Positions 1 through 6,929 of a stretch of 41,225 bases of DNA are shown here, piece by piece. Source of the stretch: Methanothrix sp. (GTDB lineage: Archaea > Halobacteriota > Methanosarcinia > Methanotrichales > Methanotrichaceae); NCBI GenBank assembly GCA_029907715.1, contig JARYLI010000014.1:1-41225 (forward strand), in the 5' to 3' direction. Numbering within the stretch: the stretch's first letter is position 1; every line of letters starts with the position of its first letter. The notes beneath the pieces are model-generated. The model made no database searches and had not been told where the DNA came from. It was given only the letters and a program-made list of their open reading frames with translations. Made by a program: the position numbers and the translations under genes.

Positions 1-75
1 CTTCCTGATGAAACTCTCAAGCTCATCTCGTTCGCCTTCTTTCAAACTCACTTCATGAACTCTCTTTCTACCCAT
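1..75 (-). CDS. IS630-like transposase, N-terminal fragment cut by window edge
   Basis: Reading the minus strand from the ATG at 75 gives 25 open codons to the window edge, beginning MGRKRVHEVSLKEGERDELE. A short basic start followed by an acidic/Leu helix resembles the N-terminal helix-turn-helix of IS630-type transposases. Only the start is visible, so the catalytic DDE domain cannot be checked. The 5' leader (76-181) contains a segment (132-181) that recurs at 1192-1300 and 17439-17547, as expected for an insertion-sequence end. The IS630 call is an inference from a very short stretch. Confidence 0.5.
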   Translation of the reverse strand, partial: MGRKRVHEVSLKEGERDELESFIRK

Positions 76-131
76 AGCCTGGATAGATCAACGCAATGGT
101 TAAAACATTTTGTTATGGAGCACTAGATATT

Positions 132-181
132 TCATACTTCATGGATGATTTTATGTAATGTGTAATATTATATCAACTTAT
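132..181 (-). repeat. Dispersed repeat, copy a (50 bp)
   Basis: On the minus strand this reads ATAAGTTGATATAATATT... to ...ATGAAGTATGA and matches the start of the repeat at 1192-1300 and its inverted copy at 17439-17547 with few mismatches. Here it lies in the leader of the IS630-like transposase, which suggests the orphan copies are IS-end remnants. Confidence 0.6.
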
Positions 182-254
182 GGATCATGCTCAATACGTT
201 GAGGTAAATTGCCCTCTTGGCGGATTTCTGGATGAACAACTATGCCCGATGATA

Positions 255-306
255 GCGGCTTCACTTGATCAGTAACTCAAGTACACTCACGATATTGAGC
301 AAATAC
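255..306 (+). repeat. Inverted dispersed repeat, copy e1 (52 bp)
   Basis: This segment matches the reverse complement of 17353-17404 at 47 of 52 positions. Both copies lie next to IS-like debris, so they are probably ends of the same kind of element. No coding potential is seen. Confidence 0.6.
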
Positions 307-343
307 TTTGTTTATCCGCAGGTTGTAGGTAGACGACCCGAAT

Positions 344-353
344 TCTTTTAATA
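344..353 (+). promoter_or_regulatory. TATA-like box of the SIMPL-domain gene
   Basis: The stretch cttttaatat lies about 38 bases before the ATG at 387. It would place transcription start near 375, with a G-rich ribosome-binding site (375-380) just before the start codon. Confidence 0.4.
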
Positions 354-386
354 TGGATTACGTTAACTAACGATGGGGGATTGGTT

Positions 387-1088
387 ATGGATTTGAAAGC
401 AGTTGCTGTACTGATGTTGATCTGCCTCTCTGCTGCATCAATCGCATCTGCAGCTGACGTTCCCACAATAACAGTTGTTGGGGAGGGCAGCGTGACAGTG
501 CCTGCGGATGTGGTGTACATCTCGGTATCGGCATCAAGCGATAATGAGAATGTGACTGAGGCGTATGCAGAGAGCTCTGAGAAGCTGAACGGCAGCCTTG
601 CTGCTATAAGGAACGCATGTGCTGAGAACTGTGAGATACTCCAGGGATACTCCACAGGGCTTCAGAGCACAAAGGTATGCAGCAGAGGCGCATCGAATGA
701 GAGCATTTGCATGAATCAGAGCATTGTGACCGTATCCGCGTCGATACGCCTGCAGAACCCTGATCAGAGGACAATAGAGAGCATCAAGCAGACCGCAGAG
801 AGCACAGGGGCTTACGCAGCTGTGACAGGCTATGCGCTGAGCGATGCCACGGCTGCAAAGAACGAGGCGAGGAAGAAGGCCGTTGAAAACGCCAGGGCGA
901 CAGCAGAGGCGATGGTCAGCGCAGCAGGCGGAAGGCTTGGAAAGATCGTGGACATCACAGAGAGCCCGCTTTACATCTGGGACATACCTTTCGGCATCTT
1001 CGGACCATCAGTAGAGCCGAGCACCACAGAGCCGGGCATGGTTGAGGTTAAGACGACAGTCATGGTCACCTACGAGATCGTGAGCTGA
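387..1088 (+). CDS. Secreted SIMPL-domain (DUF541) protein
   Basis: A 233-residue protein with a clear signal peptide (hydrophobic ALMLICLSA-type segment ending in ASA about residues 18-22). It is followed by a SIMPL domain: the N-terminal strand PTITVVGEGSVTVPADVVYI and the later helix rich in NEARKKAVENARATAEAM are typical of DUF541/COG2968 proteins. Family members are periplasmic or cell-surface proteins of poorly known function, sometimes linked to oxidative stress in bacteria. Two Cys pairs lie near residues 75-110. I chose ATG 387 over an in-frame TTG at 381 because a GGGGGA site sits just before it. The gene stands alone, with a repeat downstream. Confidence 0.85.
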   Translation: MDLKAVAVLMLICLSAASIASAADVPTITVVGEGSVTVPADVVYISVSASSDNENVTEAYAESSEKLNGSLAAIRNACAENCEILQGYSTGLQSTKVCSRGASNESICMNQSIVTVSASIRLQNPDQRTIESIKQTAESTGAYAAVTGYALSDATAAKNEARKKAVENARATAEAMVSAAGGRLGKIVDITESPLYIWDIPFGIFGPSVEPSTTEPGMVEVKTTVMVTYEIVS

Positions 1089-1191
1089 GAGAGAAATTCA
1101 CAGATCATCAAGGGCTGTCGTGACATGAATGCGGGAGCGAGAAGGCAGATCTGGAAGCCATGCCGCCGGGAAAGCTCGCTCCCATTCAGAT

Positions 1192-1300
1192 TATAGTATT
1201 CCGTATAAGTTGATATAATATTGCACGTCACATAAAATCATCTATGAAGTATGACACATCCAGTAGATTTTAAATGGATTTACATGAAGTGACGCAAAGG
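1192..1300 (+). repeat. Dispersed repeat, copy b (109 bp)
   Basis: It is nearly identical (about three differences) to the reverse complement of 17439-17547. Its first half also matches 132-181 on the minus strand. It lies between the SIMPL gene and the end of the MtrH-like gene, with no ORF of its own, so it looks like a MITE or an orphan IS end. Confidence 0.75.
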
Positions 1301-1343
1301 ATATAGATCACCCGGCAGGCCTGCCTCCTTGGGGGTGGGCAGC

Positions 1344-2258
1344 TCACACCATTCTGTTTCTGGGGTGTGACCACACCGGCCACACCTCCATCTCCTCCAG
1401 CGCCTCTGAGATCATGATGTCTGTCATGGCGACGGCGGGAAACACAATGCCGGCATTCTCGATCGGGCCGTAGAGGACGAGGCTGGCGCAGAACGATGCT
1501 GCGAGGGCTGCTGTGGATGCATCGCATGATCTCCTCACCTCTTTATCCCTGGATCTCAGCCACTCCCATGAGCTCGCAGCGTTGTGCATCCCTGAGCAGA
1601 TGGGCAGGCCGAGCTTCGCCTTCGCGACTATAGCGAACCTCAGCGCGGCTCCAGCTCCACTCCCAAGAGGCGCAACGCCCGGGTCCAGCAGCATGTTGTT
1701 GATCCCCGCCTCCCTGGCGGTTGCCAGGAGACCTCCCTCGCGGCTCAGCAGCTCCATCCTGGATTCAACGCTCGATGCATTCGGGCTGAATGCGAGCAGT
1801 ATTGCCGAGTCAAGATCGGATTCCTTAAGCAAGGCGAGCTCACTCTCAGTTGATGCCAGACCTATGCTGTTGTAGACTGTGCGATCCGCGTATCCGATCT
1901 CCGTCACATGTATCGCCATTTCTGCCCTTGTATTCGGATCGAACGAGTCTATTATCACTGGTCCGCTCCAGATGGGATCGATGAAATCGAGATACCTCTC
2001 GAAAGCGCGCCGCGTGCTCGCGAATATGTGCAGCATTCCCGGATTTCCGGTCTCCTCTGAGATCTCGGCCTGCCTGTTTATAAGCTTCTCAGCCCTCCTT
2101 CCGTCAAATATTCCCATCTCCTCATCGGAGACTATGTTATGGCCATGGTAGAACACAGTCCCGGCCAGAGCTGTGGGAAGCTCACCCGGCTGGCCTCCGA
2201 TACGAAGGCCAGCGATGTTGATCACCGGCTGATCCCTGGCAAACCTGAACAAACTCAA
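1344..2258 (-). CDS. mtxH: MtrH-like methyltransferase (MtxH type)
   Basis: A 304-residue protein aligned by eye with MtrH, the subunit that moves the methyl group from methyl-H4MPT to the corrinoid of MtrA. Landmarks are VINIAGLRIGGQPGE near the N-terminus, LAGTVFYHGHNIVSDE, INRQAEISEETGNPG, IIDSF, DRTVYNSIG, SGMHNAASSWEWLR and VLYGPIENAGIVFP. It lies 8 bases after an MtrA-like gene and outside any mtrEDCBAFGH cluster. Paired stand-alone copies of this type are the mtxA/mtxH genes described in Methanosarcina. The pair probably forms a soluble H4MPT:corrinoid methyltransferase; the physiological acceptor is unknown. The symbol is by analogy. Confidence 0.8.
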   Translation of the reverse strand: MSLFRFARDQPVINIAGLRIGGQPGELPTALAGTVFYHGHNIVSDEEMGIFDGRRAEKLINRQAEISEETGNPGMLHIFASTRRAFERYLDFIDPIWSGPVIIDSFDPNTRAEMAIHVTEIGYADRTVYNSIGLASTESELALLKESDLDSAILLAFSPNASSVESRMELLSREGGLLATAREAGINNMLLDPGVAPLGSGAGAALRFAIVAKAKLGLPICSGMHNAASSWEWLRSRDKEVRRSCDASTAALAASFCASLVLYGPIENAGIVFPAVAMTDIMISEALEEMEVWPVWSHPRNRMV

Positions 2259-2266
2259 TCACCTGC

Positions 2267-2878
2267 TCAAGCACCCACCGAAGTCATGTGCTGTTTCTGC
2301 GTTGTCAGAAACACTGCCCACGCCTCCACATCCAGATACACATCCGGTCCGAGGCTGATATCGAGATCCCCCGGCTGGACCATCGAGCTGTGCGTTTTTT
2401 TGACGACCTCAAACGGCGGCTCGGGAAATGGCTCTGCGATTCCACTGTAGTGATCAACGATCCTCTCGATCTCAGCGGCATCCTCGACCCCTCTCATATC
2501 CACCACATCGATCTGCCTGCGGAACCGCTCGACGGCCTCACGCTGAAGGTTCTGGATGAACGGTATCGCCCCTGCGGCGCCTATGATTCTACCGCTCTCA
2601 TCAATGCCGTTTCTGTGAAGGGAGACTATCGCGTCGCCAGGCAGGTGACCCCGCGACTCGGCGCCGCACACGATCAGATACCTTATATTCGGGTTGGAGA
2701 TGATGTTCGCCACGATCTTCTCCACCCCCAGATTCTCGGTCTTGCATGTCCCGACTATGGCTGCTCCTCTGATATCCAGCCTGCTTGCGAGCGTGACCAC
2801 TGCGACGCCCCGTCCCCTGTCACCAATCCTGTAATCTCCGCGAACCGGCGGCCAGTCGTCATGACAGTTATCATCCAT
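2267..2878 (-). CDS. mtxA: MtrA-like corrinoid protein without membrane anchor (MtxA type)
   Basis: A 203-residue protein matching the cobamide-binding domain of MtrA: GDYRIGDRGRGVAVVTLAS at the start, KTENLGVEKIVANIISNPNIR, then LIVCGAESRGHLPGDAI and GRIIGAAGAIPFIQN. The His at residue 78 (in RGHLPGD) corresponds to the cobalt-ligating His of MtrA. Canonical MtrA ends in a transmembrane helix; this one ends in a polar, Gln-rich tail, so it should be soluble and cannot couple to Na+ pumping directly. It is cotranscribed with the MtrH-like gene. The start at 2878 gives the expected N-terminus. Confidence 0.8.
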   Translation of the reverse strand: MDDNCHDDWPPVRGDYRIGDRGRGVAVVTLASRLDIRGAAIVGTCKTENLGVEKIVANIISNPNIRYLIVCGAESRGHLPGDAIVSLHRNGIDESGRIIGAAGAIPFIQNLQREAVERFRRQIDVVDMRGVEDAAEIERIVDHYSGIAEPFPEPPFEVVKKTHSSMVQPGDLDISLGPDVYLDVEAWAVFLTTQKQHMTSVGA

Positions 2879-2882
2879 CTGC

Positions 2883-3080
2883 TCACGCCCTCAGCATGCA
2901 CGACAGGAGAGTTCTCTGCACACCCGGGATCTCTCCCTGGACCTTCACATTCGCCCTCATCACTGGTATCCAAAGCACGGCGACAGCGGAGCCTACTGAA
3001 TATCGAAGCCCACCGTCCCGCTCTGGTTGGTTGTGAAAATAATATGATATAACATCTCCGTCCGGCCTTCGGGACACCAC
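2883..3080 (-). CDS. Possible small ORF upstream of mtxA
   Basis: A 65-codon frame from GTG 3080 ends 4 bases before the mtxA start, a spacing typical of an operon. The product has a hydrophobic stretch (VGSAVAVLWIPVM) and no family I recognise. Against it, a strong TATA-like box at 3085-3091 lies next to the proposed start and would place transcription start near 3062, inside the frame. This could therefore be just the mtx leader. Confidence 0.25.
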   Translation of the reverse strand: MVSRRPDGDVISYYFHNQPERDGGLRYSVGSAVAVLWIPVMRANVKVQGEIPGVQRTLLSCMLRA

Positions 3081-3084
3081 AGTC

Positions 3085-3091
3085 TATATAT
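3085..3091 (-). promoter_or_regulatory. TATA-like box for the mtxA-mtxH pair
   Basis: On the minus strand the sequence reads gagatatatagac. Transcription would begin near 3062, giving a leader of about 180 bases before mtxA at 2878. Confidence 0.4.
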
Positions 3092-3285
3092 CTCATGAGA
3101 TCCATCCTGAATGGCGGTGTCCTATCATCCAGGCCATGGATGCTCTGTCCGTGGCGACAGGCGAGGACGGGCTCCTGGCCAAGTGATAGTGCCTATTCGC
3201 CGGATCAGCGGATTGGTCAGGCATCAGATGCTTGGCTATGATACCATCAAACACTGTGAAGTTAGTTCCAAGGTGGTGACCAACC

Positions 3286-3555
3286 ATGGCAGAAGATGAT
3301 GTGGTGTTCGTCGGCAATAAACCAGTGATGAACTATGTACTAGCTGTAGTGACCCAGTTCAACAGCGGTGCAAAGGAAGTCAGGATAATGGCAAGAGGGC
3401 GTGCGATCTCAAGAGCTGTTGATGTCGCTGAGGTCTCACGCAGCAGGTTCCTGGGCGATGTTGTGGTAAAGGACATAAAGATATCGACCGAGACGTTGAA
3501 CACGGATAGAGGGGAGACCAACGTCTCTGCGATAGAGATCGTACTTGGAAAGTGA
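3286..3555 (+). CDS. albA: Chromatin protein Alba
   Basis: An 89-residue protein of normal Alba length. Landmarks are [23 protein letters not shown] (the conserved Lys and Asn of the N-terminal strand and helix), [19 protein letters not shown] and the C-terminal strand [11 protein letters not shown]. Alba dimers bind double-stranded DNA and RNA and help package the archaeal chromosome. A good ribosome-binding site (aaggtggtga, about 3269-3278) precedes the ATG. The last codons overlap the start of purN by 11 bases. Confidence 0.95.
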   Translation: MAEDDVVFVGNKPVMNYVLAVVTQFNSGAKEVRIMARGRAISRAVDVAEVSRSRFLGDVVVKDIKISTETLNTDRGETNVSAIEIVLGK

Positions 3556-4204
3556 TACCTTTACCGGCTCGACGCCCCTTTCGCGCATTGGTGTTATCTC
3601 CTCAGGGCGCGGAGAGAATCTCAGGTACATAATAAAGGCCACCAGATCAGGTTACCTGAGGGCAGAGGTGGTTATTGTCCTGACCAACCAGCCGGACGCT
3701 GGAGCTCTCAGAATAGCCAGGGAGTTTGGCGTTCCGGCTGAGTTCATCGATCCGGAAGGCCTGTCCAGAGAGGAGTATGACAGGCGTCTCATCGAAAGGC
3801 TCGATGATGCAGGGGTCGATCTGGTGGTTCTGACAGGCTACATGCGCATCCTGTCGCCTGAGTTTGTGCGGCACTACAGGAACAGGATTCTGAACATACA
3901 TCCCGCGCTTCTGCCCTCATTCAGAGGAGTGGATGCCTTCCAGCAGGCTCTGGATTACGGGGTGAGATGGACCGGAACGACGATACACATCGTTGATGAG
4001 GAGGTCGATCATGGCCCCATCGTGTACCAGGTGCCGGTTCCGGTGAAACCGGATGACACACATGAGAGCCTCAAGGCCAGGATCCAGAGGGCGGAGTACA
4101 GGGCGTATCCCAAGGCCATCAAGATGTTTCTCGAGGGGAGGCCGAGGATAGAGGGGCGGAGGGTGGTGTTTGAGAGGGAGGCATCTGACCGCAAGAACAC
4201 ATGA
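3545..4204 (+). CDS. purN: Phosphoribosylglycinamide formyltransferase PurN
   Basis: A 219-residue GAR transformylase (step 3 of purine synthesis), which moves a formyl group from a formyl-folate donor to GAR. The fold begins [15 protein letters not shown]. The catalytic residues are visible: Asn117 and His119 in [13 protein letters not shown], and Asp155 in VDHGPIVYQ. No in-frame ATG occurs near the N-terminus. The start is most likely TTG 3545, inside the end of alba, which implies translational coupling. The C-terminus carries a short charged tail ([17 protein letters not shown]). Confidence 0.92.
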   Translation: MESDTFTGSTPLSRIGVISSGRGENLRYIIKATRSGYLRAEVVIVLTNQPDAGALRIAREFGVPAEFIDPEGLSREEYDRRLIERLDDAGVDLVVLTGYMRILSPEFVRHYRNRILNIHPALLPSFRGVDAFQQALDYGVRWTGTTIHIVDEEVDHGPIVYQVPVPVKPDDTHESLKARIQRAEYRAYPKAIKMFLEGRPRIEGRRVVFEREASDRKNT

Positions 4205-4273
4205 TCTTGAAAATTTCTGAGCGCGGGATGCGGCATTAGGCTGCATAGAAGCCGGCGTAAAGGGAGGCGACGG

Positions 4274-4768
4274 ATGGACGTTCTTTGGGCGCCTTGGCGC
4301 ATCGATTACATACTGAGCGAGAAGGGAAAGGGCTGTATCTTCTGCGAGAAGCCCAGAGAGAACAAGGACCGCGAGAACCTGATACTTCACCGTGGAAAGA
4401 ACCACTTTGTGATAATGAATGCTTTTCCGTACAACAACGGTCACATGATGGTTGTTCCCTACCGTCACACATCAACGCTATCAGGATGGAGCGGGAATGA
4501 GCTTCAGGAGTTCATGGAGCTTGCTGATCTGTGCGTATCCCTGCTCCAGAGAACGATGCGGCCGGATGGGTTCAATTTGGGGATAAACATGGGCGAGGTG
4601 GCAGGCGCAGGCATCGCGGAGCACATCCACCTTCACATCGTTCCGAGATGGAAGGGCGATACGAACTTCATGCCCGTTCTCGCTGACACGCGGGTGATAC
4701 CTGAGCACATCAGGGCAACCTACGAGAAGCTTCTGCAGAACCTGAAACTCATGATGCAGGAGAAGTAG
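4274..4768 (+). CDS. HIT-family nucleotide hydrolase/transferase
   Basis: A 164-residue HIT protein with the histidine triad HIHLH (His117, His119, His121) in AEHIHLHIVPRW. It has the N-terminal features of the Ap4A phosphorylase/hydrolase branch: WAPWRIDYI, a CIFC pair at residues 21-24 and LGINMGEVAGAG. Such enzymes cleave nucleotidyl phosphoanhydrides or phosphoramidates such as ApnA. ATG 4274 gives the conserved MDVLWAPWR start. It lies 69 bases after purN and could be cotranscribed. The exact substrate cannot be read from sequence. Confidence 0.9.
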   Translation: MDVLWAPWRIDYILSEKGKGCIFCEKPRENKDRENLILHRGKNHFVIMNAFPYNNGHMMVVPYRHTSTLSGWSGNELQEFMELADLCVSLLQRTMRPDGFNLGINMGEVAGAGIAEHIHLHIVPRWKGDTNFMPVLADTRVIPEHIRATYEKLLQNLKLMMQEK

Positions 4769-4906
4769 GAGCAGCTCTGTGTGGTCAGGCTGTCGCAATT
4801 TGAAAAGATCTCTTTAAATCCTTAATCAGAGTGCCAGGGGATTCCAACTCTGATCCCTTCCAGCTGGCGTCAGGGTCGTGAAGGCTGGCCTCATAAATTG
4901 TGAGCA

Positions 4907-4921
4907 GCGCCCGTCGGGCGC
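4907..4921. terminator. Hairpin between convergent genes
   Basis: GCGCCC-GTC-GGGCGC forms a perfect 6-bp stem between the ends of the HIT gene and the minus-strand secreted-protein gene. No strong T run follows on either strand, so terminator function is an inference. Confidence 0.35.
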
Positions 4922-4926
4922 GTATC

Positions 4927-5433
4927 TCACACCCCCAATTTTGAGATTATGCTCTGTGTGATTACCTGCCCCTGCGACTCCTGTGCTGAGGTGCTTCCCG
5001 ATTCCACTATCTGGAAGCTGGAGGGAAGCGAGATGGGCATGTATGCTGAGCTCCGATCGAGGCCGAACTTGTATACAGTCTCCCTCTCAAGCATCATGCT
5101 CGTCCAGACTGTCGGGCTGACGTTTCTCGCAGTGGTTGTGCCCATTGCGAATGTCGTCTCTCCAAGCTTGACCGGGCTCTCGAACTTGAGCGGGAATGTG
5201 TTGAACCATATGCTCATGCTCTTGCTGGCCTCTGTGCTGCCTGTACCCTTCTCGATATATGTGTTCCAGTAATTCTGAACATCCTGCTGGAAGCTGCCTG
5301 TGTCCGGACCGTTGAGGTAGATCAGCTGGTTTCTGCTGTACTGAGGCTCGGACATGGCATCAGCAGCTGCCCCCCCAACCAGGCACAGCAGTAGTAATAA
5401 TGCCATACATCTCATATTTTGATGTACCCCCAT
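4927..5433 (-). CDS. Secreted protein of unknown function
   Basis: A protein of about 168 residues with a signal peptide (RCMALLLLLCLVGGAAADA, residues about 8-26) and a polar mature part rich in Ser, Thr and Tyr, including QYSRNQLIYLNGPDTG and IWFNTFPLKFESPVKLG. I do not recognise a family. The frame opens with ATG 5433; an ATG at 5415 is an alternative start directly before the hydrophobic core. The TATA-like box at 5465-5473 supports the 5433 start with a very short leader. It is divergent from tgtA and the protein is probably extracellular. Confidence 0.7.
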   Translation of the reverse strand: MGVHQNMRCMALLLLLCLVGGAAADAMSEPQYSRNQLIYLNGPDTGSFQQDVQNYWNTYIEKGTGSTEASKSMSIWFNTFPLKFESPVKLGETTFAMGTTTARNVSPTVWTSMMLERETVYKFGLDRSSAYMPISLPSSFQIVESGSTSAQESQGQVITQSIISKLGV

Positions 5434-5464
5434 AATATCTGGCTTTGTACCGCCATCGGTCCCA

Positions 5465-5473
5465 ACCTATTTA
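5465..5473. promoter_or_regulatory. TATA-like box shared by divergent genes
   Basis: The sequence ctatttatg reads as a TATA box on both strands (cataaatag on the minus). It is about 30 bases from the tgtA ATG (5499) and about 36 from the ATG of the secreted-protein gene (5433). No second candidate is seen in the 65-base gap. Confidence 0.45.
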
Positions 5474-5498
5474 TGTCTATCCGTGGAGCCGATTGCAC

Positions 5499-6929
5499 AT
5501 GCAGGGCTGCTTTGAGATTCTACACAAAGACCTGGCTGGCAGGATAGGGAGGCTGCACACGCCACACGGCACTGTGGAGACGCCGGCGCTCATGCCTGTG
5601 GTGAATCCACACGTACTTCTGCTGAGCCCCCAGGAGCTGGTCGATCTCGGTGCTGATATGATCATAACAAACAGCTACATCATCCACCAGGACCCGATCC
5701 TCAGGGAGACGGCGCTGGAGCGCGGGGTCCATGGTCTTCTCGGGTTCGATGGGCCGGTTATGACAGACTCGGGCGCATTCCAGCTCTCCGTTTACGGTAA
5801 TGTGGACGTGGAGCCGCTTGAGATACTCGAGTTCCAGCAGGAGATCCGCTCCGACATCTCTGTACCTCTGGACATACCAACCGCTCCTGATGCTTCGAGA
5901 GAGCAGGCCGGGAGGGAGCTCGCAGAGACAGAGAGACGGCTCAGGGAGGCGGTGGCACACAGGAGAGAGGACCTCCTTATTGCAGGGCCTGTGCAGGGTG
6001 GCATCTACCCCGATCTCAGAGAATCTGCTGCGCGCAGGTTGAGGGGGATGGGCTTTGACGTGTACCCGATCGGCGCGGTCGTCCCGCTCATGGAGAGCTA
6101 CAGGTTCACGGAGCTGGTCGATGTTGTGGTCGCATCGAAGATCGGCCTGGGGCCGGGGGTGCCTGTGCACCTCTTTGGCGCCGGCCATCCAATGGTCTTC
6201 GCACTTGCTGCAGCCCTGGGGTGCGATCTCTTCGATTCCGCGGCATACGCACTTTACGCCCGTGATGGGAGGTACCTCACACCCACCGGCACATACAGGC
6301 TTTCTGAGCTGAAGTACCTGCCGTGCTCCTGCGATGTGTGCAGAGAACACACGCCTGCATCTCTCAACGATGACCCAAAGAGGGTGGAGCTCCTCGCCCG
6401 TCACAACCTCTTGGCATCATTCCAGGAGCTCAGGGCTGTGAGGCAGAGCATCCACGAGGGATCACTCTGGGAGCATCTCGAGAGAAGATGCAGATCCCAT
6501 CCGAGGATGTATCAGGCTTTCAAACACCTATCAAGATATGCGGAGTATCTGGAGAGGCTTGACCGTGTATCGAAAACGACTCTGTTCTATCTCAGCACCG
6601 AGTCTGCGAGGAGGCCTGAGGTCATACGCTACCGTAACAGGATCTGCCGGCTGGAGCTAAGGGGAAAGGTCCTGGTGACGGACAGGCATCCCGAAGAGGA
6701 GGATCGCACCAGGTATGATCACATCCTGGGTTTCCTGCCTCCTTTTGGGCCTTACCCGCTGGGACTGGAGGAGATGTACCCGCTGAACGCTGAGCTGCCA
6801 GATGAGATGGATGATAGTGCGGTAAAGGAGGCGCTAGATACGCTGCGATCACTCATCAGGGAGAACCCGGGGGCGGAGTTCCATGTAGAGATAAGCTGCC
6901 TGGAGGGCTGCAGGGATGCGGTTCTTTGA
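5499..6929 (+). CDS. tgtA: Archaeosine tRNA-guanine transglycosylase (TgtA)
   Basis: A 476-residue archaeal TGT that swaps guanine at position 15 of tRNA for preQ0, the first tRNA-level step of archaeosine synthesis. Visible features are the catalytic Asp90 in MTDSGAFQLSVYG, GPVQGGIYPDLRE, GHPMVFALAAALGCDLFDSAAY and the zinc site CSCDVC (Cys276, 278, 281). An open frame extends upstream to 5445, but ATG 5499 matches the usual MxxxFEI start and lies about 30 bases after the TATA box. It overlaps arcS by 14 bases. The C-terminal region after about residue 380 is the linker domain typical of archaeal enzymes. Confidence 0.95.
   Translation: MQGCFEILHKDLAGRIGRLHTPHGTVETPALMPVVNPHVLLLSPQELVDLGADMIITNSYIIHQDPILRETALERGVHGLLGFDGPVMTDSGAFQLSVYGNVDVEPLEILEFQQEIRSDISVPLDIPTAPDASREQAGRELAETERRLREAVAHRREDLLIAGPVQGGIYPDLRESAARRLRGMGFDVYPIGAVVPLMESYRFTELVDVVVASKIGLGPGVPVHLFGAGHPMVFALAAALGCDLFDSAAYALYARDGRYLTPTGTYRLSELKYLPCSCDVCREHTPASLNDDPKRVELLARHNLLASFQELRAVRQSIHEGSLWEHLERRCRSHPRMYQAFKHLSRYAEYLERLDRVSKTTLFYLSTESARRPEVIRYRNRICRLELRGKVLVTDRHPEEEDRTRYDHILGFLPPFGPYPLGLEEMYPLNAELPDEMDDSAVKEALDTLRSLIRENPGAEFHVEISCLEGCRDAVL

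Noticed and set aside
5520-6404. A 294-residue minus-strand ORF inside tgtA
   Set aside because: It is the antisense of a well-supported gene in a GC-rich region, where long shadow frames are common.
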